A model generated the notes under the pieces. That model ran no database searches and was not told the DNA's origin. It saw nothing but the letters and a program-made list of their open reading frames with translations. Both the position numbers and the translations under genes were made by a program. This document shows positions 58,354-64,000 of a DNA stretch of 64,000 nt, one piece after another. Each line of letters starts with the position of its first letter. The stretch's first letter is position 1. Origin of the DNA: Polytrichum commune. Lineage: Eukaryota > Streptophyta > Polytrichopsida > Polytrichales > Polytrichaceae. The stretch spans positions 35,841,081 through 35,905,080 of the forward strand of contig OX485809.1 in the NCBI GenBank assembly GCA_950295325.1. Reading direction: 5' to 3'.

Positions 58354-59166
58354 GGATCGGAGCATAGCGTCGTGGCTCCCCACCGGTCCTCCCCGAGGAG
58401 CGTGGAGGACAGCGCGGTGGTCCCCCCGATTTTGCCCTCCCCGTCTCCGCCGCCCAAGACACGGTTCCTGGTGCTAGACCTCAACGGGGTCCTCGTCCAG
58501 TGCGTGCACTGTCCCAAGGTCCCCACGGTGCCTTTCTGCAAGCCCGAGGACGGGAACTACGATGGTCCCCCCGCGTACATCAAAAGCAAGCTAGTGTACC
58601 TCCGCCCGTGGCTTCGGCGCTTCCTGCAGGTCGCCCTATCCAAATGGTGGGTGATCGTGTGGAGCTCCATGAAGTCCGAGAACACCCAGGCCGTCGTGGA
58701 GTTCATCTTCAAGGGACTCCAACCCCCGTGCTTGGTCCTAGGACAGGATTCTTGTAAAACATTGTACACCCCCGAGGGCAGGGTTGTGAAAAAGCCCAAC
58801 AACCCCGCCGTAAACCAATTTCTTAAGGTCTTGAAGCCAGTCGTATGGGACCAGCGTCCGACCATGGTCGGCTGTCCCTACGACGTTCGCCCCACCCGTG
58901 ACAACACGTTGATGGTGGACGACAGCGCTTCCAAGAACATTTTGAACCCGACCTCGAACTTCATAGTTTGCCCCACGTGGACGGTCGAGAAGGTCCGAGA
59001 CCGCTTTTTGTTAGACCTACTTAAGTACATTCAAACGCTCGTGGGGAGCGGACTACCCGTGCCCCGGTTCCTTAGTTGTAATCCGATAGGCGAAAGATAC
59101 ATGGATCCGAAGGACTATATGTACAGAGAGTTGTACGCTCACGCGAAATATAATAAACTCATTTGA
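58354..59166 (+). CDS. Element 2 gene A, exon 4: FCP1/NIF-like HAD phosphatase domain
   Basis: 271 codons including TGA, open throughout, phase-0 acceptor. A basic Ser/Pro-rich start (HRSSPRSVEDS), then motif I FLVLDLNGVLV, YLRPWLRRFL, motif II VIVWSSMKSENT, LVLGQDSC, motif IV NTLMVDDSASKNILNP, ending YNKLI. The domain follows the FCP1-homology/NIF layout and length (~190 residues). Asn replaces the second motif-I Asp as in element 1. Likely C-terminus of the gene A protein in both elements. Confidence 0.8.
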   Translation, partial: GSEHSVVAPHRSSPRSVEDSAVVPPILPSPSPPPKTRFLVLDLNGVLVQCVHCPKVPTVPFCKPEDGNYDGPPAYIKSKLVYLRPWLRRFLQVALSKWWVIVWSSMKSENTQAVVEFIFKGLQPPCLVLGQDSCKTLYTPEGRVVKKPNNPAVNQFLKVLKPVVWDQRPTMVGCPYDVRPTRDNTLMVDDSASKNILNPTSNFIVCPTWTVEKVRDRFLLDLLKYIQTLVGSGLPVPRFLSCNPIGERYMDPKDYMYRELYAHAKYNKLI

Positions 59167-59285
59167 GATACTACATGGTGTGCCATTGTGTGTGATATAG
59201 TATGCCTCAATTGTATATCGATTTTCTCATGCTCCCCCCCTGCCCCCCTCCCCTTGGGTTTTGTTTGTTTTAATTTTCCCATCAG

Positions 59286-60088
59286 CGTTTGGAGCCCTCG
59301 ATTGACATCGTCAGCGAATCAAACTTGGGGAGCTTCTTCTACGAGACCGTCTACGATGCCGCGTCCACCATCGACTACTCCAAGGAGCCTATTGACGCCG
59401 GCGTCGTCGATAGCCCCCCACCCAAGCAAATCTTCCGGCCATCTCCGTCCCCGTCGCCGCTCAAGGGCATAAATCGCAAATGCGTCCGGACGTCCCCGTC
59501 TCGGCCCGGCGGCAGTAGTACACCTCAACGGCGGCTGCGGATGGACGCTCGGCCTACGAAGAGTGGCACCCTTCCTATTCCTTTGCGGGACGCATTGCCC
59601 CTCCTCGCCGACTCCGACGGGAACGCCCCCGGTGACAAGGTGAACCCCCCCCCCCCCAAACATGGTTAACCGCGCATTACAATCATCCGGCACTTAAAAA
59701 ATGAACGTGTGACACGTTTGGGTCTTCCTCCCTAAACTAACACGTGTGTTCTTGCATTCACGCGTTGCAGGTTGCTCCCACCCGTAGACCTATGCGGGCT
59801 AGTGCGTCCGTCGAGTTGGAGCGTTTCTACTCCATGACCAGAAATGCAAGACAGTCCACTTCATCGTATTCGAATTCTTCGTCGTATAATTCGGGCGGCC
59901 GACGGAATCCAAAATGTGTTATTGATGGCGGTCACCCCAAGAATGGCTATAGTCGCGGGGCGGAGATTTTCAGGAATGTTGAAGCAATGCGAGCAAAAGA
60001 AGCCGCAGCAAAAGAAAAAGAGGCAAAAGAAAAAAAAGCAAAAGAAAATGAAGCAAAAGAAAAAGAGGTAGTCTCCGAGGCTAGATAG
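59286..60088 (+). CDS. Two further coding-like exons of element 2 (unknown)
   Basis: 59286-59639 (after CCATCAG; ends GACAAG|GTGAAC) and 59771-60088 (after GTTGCAG; ends TAG) join in phase 0 to ~224 codons. First exon: EPSIDIVSESNLGSFFYETV, then Pro/Arg/Ser-rich. Second: basic, ending in an Ala-Lys-Glu helix repeat (KEKEAKEKKAKENEAKEKE). They could be a separate gene or an alternative end of gene A, since the HAD exon has its own stop just upstream. No counterpart is visible left of 18476 in element 1. Confidence 0.45.
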
Positions 60089-60194
60089 GCCATAGTAGGC
60101 GTAGGTCGCACTATCCAATGGATGTGTGGTGTTAGCATGCTATGCATTTTACATGCCATAATTTGTATGTTTTTTTTGCAATAATATAAGTGTC

Positions 60195-60450
60195 ACATGA
60201 TTTCCCCTTCAATATGGTCTAAGGTTTGGATTGCCCTACCTAAACCATCACAAATATGAGTTTGGAATATTTTGTATGTTATATTATATTGGTTCACATA
60301 TTTCCCCTTCAATATGATCTATGGTTTGGATTGCGCTACCTAAACCATATTCATACAAGTTTTTGTGCGATAATATAAATGTTTTAAGATTTCCCCTTCA
60401 ACTTGGCCTAAGGTTTGGATTGCCCACCCTAAACAATCCCAAATATGAGT
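60195..60450. repeat. Right subterminal direct repeats of element 2
   Basis: Three ~100-bp units with ATTTCCCCTTCAA..TGG.CT and TAAGGTTTGGATTGCCCTAC, then CTAAACC (about 60199, 60302, 60390). Each contains a GGTTTGG...CCTAAACC inverted pair, distantly like the element palindrome arms. Confidence 0.75.
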
Positions 60451-60568
60451 TATTAATGGGGTTCTTGTTCTAAACACCCGCTTCAAAGTGTTCGCATCTT
60501 ACAACTTTCTCCAATATGTGTTCCATTTATCCTTGTTCTTATTTATGTGATTATCTCAAAATGCCCAA

Positions 60569-60596
60569 AAAGTCTCAATTTAACGAATATAGTGTT
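60569..60596. repeat. Right terminal inverted repeat of element 2
   Basis: Exact inverse of 44578-44605. Further inside it diverges (CAAAATGCCC), with a TTGAGA/TCTCAA stem again possible. Confidence 0.93.
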
Positions 60597-60600
60597 GTAA
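60597..60600. other. Right target-site duplication (GTAA)
   Basis: GTAA, matching 44574-44577. Confidence 0.85.
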
Positions 60601-62436
60601 TAATTTTCTCTTATCAGTGGGATTGTTGTTTGGAGCTCGAAATTTGAACACATCAAAGTTTATGTATCCTTGCAATTCAGTGTTGTCATGGTTGGTAACA
60701 ACTGATTGGGATTGACTTGTTGAACTCACAATCACGATCTATTGTCGTAGTGAATTGAAACCCTAGTCATGGGATTTTCACAAAGGCTCAAACTCTAGAG
60801 ACTATCTGTAAGCATATGTAGGTCGATTTTTATTGAATTGTTAGAATTGATGCTATCCTACAGCATAGAACATCAGGATGATGTGTTTTACAGAGTCCCT
60901 CATATTCTCTTTTTGGTGCTTGGAATAACATAGGGGTTGTGTTTGGAAACTTCCAAGATTTCTGTGGCATAACAATCACTACTTTAGTACATCATTACTG
61001 TCTCAAAATCTAGCGCTACAGACACAAGTAGGTGTGTGAATGTCGTTGATTAACATTTGTGTTCCCTGTCTGTTACCATTCTCCTTTGGTAAGAAACTTG
61101 GAATGAGAAAGGCTAATATCTGCTCATATTTACAAACAATCCCTGATGAAGTAGATCAAATAGCATTTCAAGTCGAATGCCCCAGAGCCATGGAATTGTA
61201 ATCTGTACTTGTTGGAAGGAGATTGAGGTCTTAAACCCCCCCCCCTTTTCAATAGTGAATGTGGAATTCTGAACAAGTTCCGTTGGTTTTATTGCAAAGT
61301 TGTTGGGGAAGGTCAAAAAAATAGCGATTGTTCCCTTCACCTTGAGGTTTTGTTAATCAGCGACAAATTCTTCAGGAAATGAGCAGGATGAGGTGGAGTC
61401 ATAACCACTTGCAAGGCAACTATTAGTTCATATGGCTTGAGTATATGTCGGTACTCTTTGTTGGATGGAAAATGAAATCTATAAATTACTCTTTCTCAAT
61501 ACTGAATGTGTAAACGGGCCAATCCTCAAATTAGACGCCCCTGCTCATGCTTGGGAAACAGTGCAGGAGGTTATTTTGGAGAGGCACAATTGAAACTGTT
61601 CGTGCTCATGTGGATGTAGCGGCTTCACAGGTTAGGTTTTCACACCGTCTATCTTTCAATGCCTTCAAGCCTCATGTGCTCAAAGTCCTGGTTTTGTCTT
61701 GAAATCTAGAGGGTGATGGTGATACTGGATGCAAATTCGAAATGTTGACTGACTTCTCTGTACACCATTGCAGGAGGAATTCGATGCTATCTTCGTTAAT
61801 GTGACCTTATCCGGTATTCAACAACATACCCTTGAGGTAAGGACGTAAGGCCCATGGTTTAGAGTGAAATAATTAATTGATACGCACTAGTTCAACAAAT
61901 TTCGATTGTTTTTACATGGATTTATTTTGATGGTAAGAATATTATAGAAGCTTTCAGTGCTCTACGTCTCACTCACTTCACTTAACCTTGACCTATGAGT
62001 GTCCTATGTGACTAGATTTGATTGTAGAAATGACTTTCAGACATTAGGGACGGATTTTAGAGTACAGAGTAGACAGCATCTAGACCATGTCTTTAATTTT
62101 GTTGCTGATAATAGGCACAACGGTGCGGCTTAGGATAAAATAGACCCTTTTGGGTTACAGTTGTTTGTGATCAAAAAAGTGGACGTGTAGTGCTGAAGTT
62201 GTTGATGATTATGATTTGCAAGATCAACCAGGTTAGGAAATGTAGGTTGTTATTGCACAGTACCATTATTGCTTTATAATTCTGTTGTTTCTGACAAAAA
62301 ATTCCAGGGTTAGTATACGATCTGAGTAGCTTGTAGATAGATGCAACCACAATTGTCATAACCTAGCTATAATATTTTGGGATGTTGTTTATTTTTATTG
62401 GATAGCATACCGTTTTCTGATTACTTCGTTTACAGT
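60601..62436. other. Non-coding right flank of element 2
   Basis: Starts with the continuation of the interrupted repeat (TAATTTTCTCTTATCAGTGG), then unique sequence. Two exon-like stretches bounded by AG/GT lie at about 61571-61631 and 61774-61836 (GGAGGAATTCGATGCTATCT..., ending CTTGAG|GTAAGG). I cannot assign them to a gene. Confidence 0.4.
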
Positions 62437-63597
62437 ATGGCAGGTCATAAGAGAACACGCGGAAGTCAGGATATCAGTGGCAGGGGTGTACCACTATCTA
62501 TTCCGGTAATAGGTACACCTATACGACCTCCGTTGAGTAATTTGAATCCCAACACACCAGTTCTAAGACAAACCTCAAATCATTTGCCCTCAGGGGTACC
62601 TACTCGGGTTAGCAGCGATGCTACTACCCGAGTAGATACTTCGGAACAGTCTGAAGAGGAAAATAATGATTATGTGCAGAGCGGGCCTAGCGCTCTGCCA
62701 AATACGATGTATACAGAGATGTCTCCTGAGTATTTCCGTAGTAGAGAGGACGAGACACTTAACAAAGGCATTTCACAACCAAGATCGAATTCGAAACCGT
62801 ATAGAAGAAACAAACAAAACATAGATAGTTTTGGATTTCCGGCCGGCGAAAGCAGTAAAGCGTTTTGTTCACGAGTGAAGACTTTAGTACATCATTACTT
62901 GAGAGATGTACATGTCAAATGGATTATTATAAAAAAAAGTTCAGCTTGTTCTAACATTATGGGAAAAATGAGGAAGCAATTTCCTGGACAATGGAACGAC
63001 GCTTGTGTATATGCTATGATAAGCAGCCTACTTCGTCAAAAAGTGTGCAAGTTGAGAAAGCTCGCCATCAGTGGAGGTAAGTTTTTGACATATCATTATG
63101 ATATTTGCTCTTTTTATTTTTTTATTATTGCTTAAGCAATGTTTATATTCTAATGATATGGTTTTTTATATAGGTGAAAGGCCACCTAATTGTACCGCAG
63201 GAAGTTGGACTTTTTTTGTTCGAGAGGCTAGAGAACACGTTCGAAATCCATCTTGGAATCAACAGCAACGGAAAGCCTCTCAAACTCATCTAGGTTGTCG
63301 GTCCAAATTCGGAAGCGGCGGTGCAAGATCATTTGCTCAAAAATTTGTAAGTTTATGAAATCCTACAATTATTTTTTACAGTTTTTGAAAAATATGCTAA
63401 TTATCATAACTAATTTGAATATCTTTGTTTCTTATCAGGAAGAGACGTTTGGGGTACAACCGACTACTGGGCAAATTAACAAAGCCAAATCGGTTGGCTT
63501 GAAGGAGTTTTTTAATACATTTGATATTAGTGAATTAGTGTATGAAGAAGCAGATGAAACTCTTGAAAATGTAAATTCCGATTCAGGAAGTTGGTAA
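62437..63597 (+). CDS. TnpA / Transposase_24-like protein
   Basis: Three exons, 62437-63076, 63174-63346 and 63439-63597, GT-AG, giving ~323 codons. The N-terminus is Ser/Pro/Thr-rich. The middle (HHYLRDVHVKWIIIKKSSAC...MGKMRKQFPGQWNDACVYAMISSLLRQKVCKLRKL) and the block PPNCTAGSWTFFVREAREHV...NQQQRKASQTHLGCRSKFGSGGARSFAQKF resemble the plant Ptta/En-Spm transposase family (Transposase_24), where a W-x-x-F/L-V segment, repeated Asn/Arg and a G-S-[RK]-SFA motif recur. It would bind CACTA subterminal repeats. Same strand as the tnp2 gene, so it may be the second gene of the same, now interrupted, CACTA element. No lesion seen. Confidence 0.55.
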
Positions 63598-64000
63598 TGA
63601 GTATTTGTTTTGGGGGTTATCTTGCAAGAGTGCGATACATGGAGGATTCAGGCAGACTCAATGTTTTGAGCACTCAGTATGAATGATAATGATATCAAAA
63701 TTTGAAGGTTTTGGTTTGCTGGTGCAAGTTTGTGTACAAGTTCTGTCATGTTGAAACTGCTGCAAGTCTTGTTCGTGTGGAATGGAGGTCTCGAGATATT
63801 ATCACCCCCGAGAGAGGAAGGTATTGTGCCTGTGAGTGCTAGAATCAAGTTGCCAGCATTGAAGAACTTGCACACAGTAACTGGAAGACCATGGTATCTA
63901 AACAGCTACTACTGTCTCTCTAGATATGTTGTCTTTGATTAGCTTGGTCCGACGACAATGCATCCGGGAACACACATTCCATGGTGGTGGACCTATAAAT
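63598..64000. other. Non-coding end of window
   Basis: No convincing gene. A 70-codon plus-strand frame (63730-63942) has no recognisable domain. No CACTA right terminus appears before the window ends. Confidence 0.4.

Larger units (their letters stand above)
44578..60596. mobile_element. Element 2: complete 16,019-bp two-gene palindrome-bearing DNA transposon
   Basis: Ends: AACACTATATTCGTTAAATT at 44578 and its exact inverse at 60596, with at least 28 bp of perfect inversion. Flanked by GTAA at 44574-44577 and 60597-60600. The neighbouring repeat copy (about 44245-44270, CAAATCGGTGATGATTTTCT) shows the uninterrupted site: left flank CAAATTGGTAA and right flank GTAATAATTTTCT overlap by GTAA. 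Contents: gene B (minus, 45110-48178), palindrome array, nested DNA, gene A (plus, 53331-59166), two further exons and subterminal repeats. Same plan as element 1, opposite orientation. Confidence 0.93.

Overview
The window looks like nuclear DNA from a land plant and consists almost entirely of nested transposable elements. Support for a plant source: GT-AG introns, a Bet1-type SNARE exon, a TPD1-like secreted-peptide exon, CACTA and MULE transposases, and scattered AAACCCT (plant telomere-type) motifs. A non-seed plant (bryophyte, lycophyte or fern) is my guess from the transposase types; nothing in the sequence proves it.

Layout. 1-168: end of a repeat that recurs inverted at about 51.64-51.80 kb. 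169-4370: MULE copy 1 (minus strand; MULE transposase plus SWIM finger; one in-frame TAG). 6.6-9.05 kb: 222-bp satellite, 11 palindrome-bearing units. 9.05-15.43 kb: MULE copy 2 (minus), split by a solo LTR (12797-14740, 5-bp duplication GTAAT) that itself holds a 969-bp MITE. 15.4-18.4 kb: repeat-derived non-coding DNA. 18.48-34.05 kb: 'element 1'. 35.77 to beyond 42.3 kb: a CACTA element with a TPD1-like exon, a tnp2 transposase and perhaps a Bet1-like exon. 44578-60596: 'element 2', a complete 16,019-bp transposon with 28-bp terminal inverted repeats and a 4-bp GTAA duplication. 62.4-63.6 kb: a TnpA/Transposase_24-like gene, possibly the second gene of the interrupted CACTA.

Main result: elements 1 and 2 belong to one transposon family that I cannot match to a named group. 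Each has two divergent genes. Gene B encodes an RNase H-like, DUF7869-type transposase with a conserved HTHDDID motif. Gene A has four coding exons joined by phase-0 introns at the same places in both elements, and encodes, in order: a small N-terminal domain, a ParB/sulfiredoxin-fold domain (DGQHS motif), a domain of about 440 residues of unknown function, an acidic/coiled-coil region, and an FCP1/NIF-type HAD phosphatase domain with DLNG in place of DxDG. Each element also carries roughly 25 copies of its own palindrome, almost all inside the introns of these two genes: TTTACGGACGC followed by its reverse complement in element 1, TTTGGGTCGnnCGACCCAAA in element 2. Gene order, exon structure and palindrome placement are conserved while the palindrome sequence differs completely. 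This suggests a fast-evolving, element-specific recognition system, possibly parS-like sites for the ParB-fold protein.

Decay is visible. Element 2 gene A has three in-frame TAG codons and its gene B a frameshift; element 1 gene A has one in-frame TAA; MULE 1 has one TAG. Element 1 gene B has no visible lesion. The insertion site of element 2 can be checked inside the window, because it lies in a degenerate tandem repeat whose neighbouring copy shows the uninterrupted sequence.
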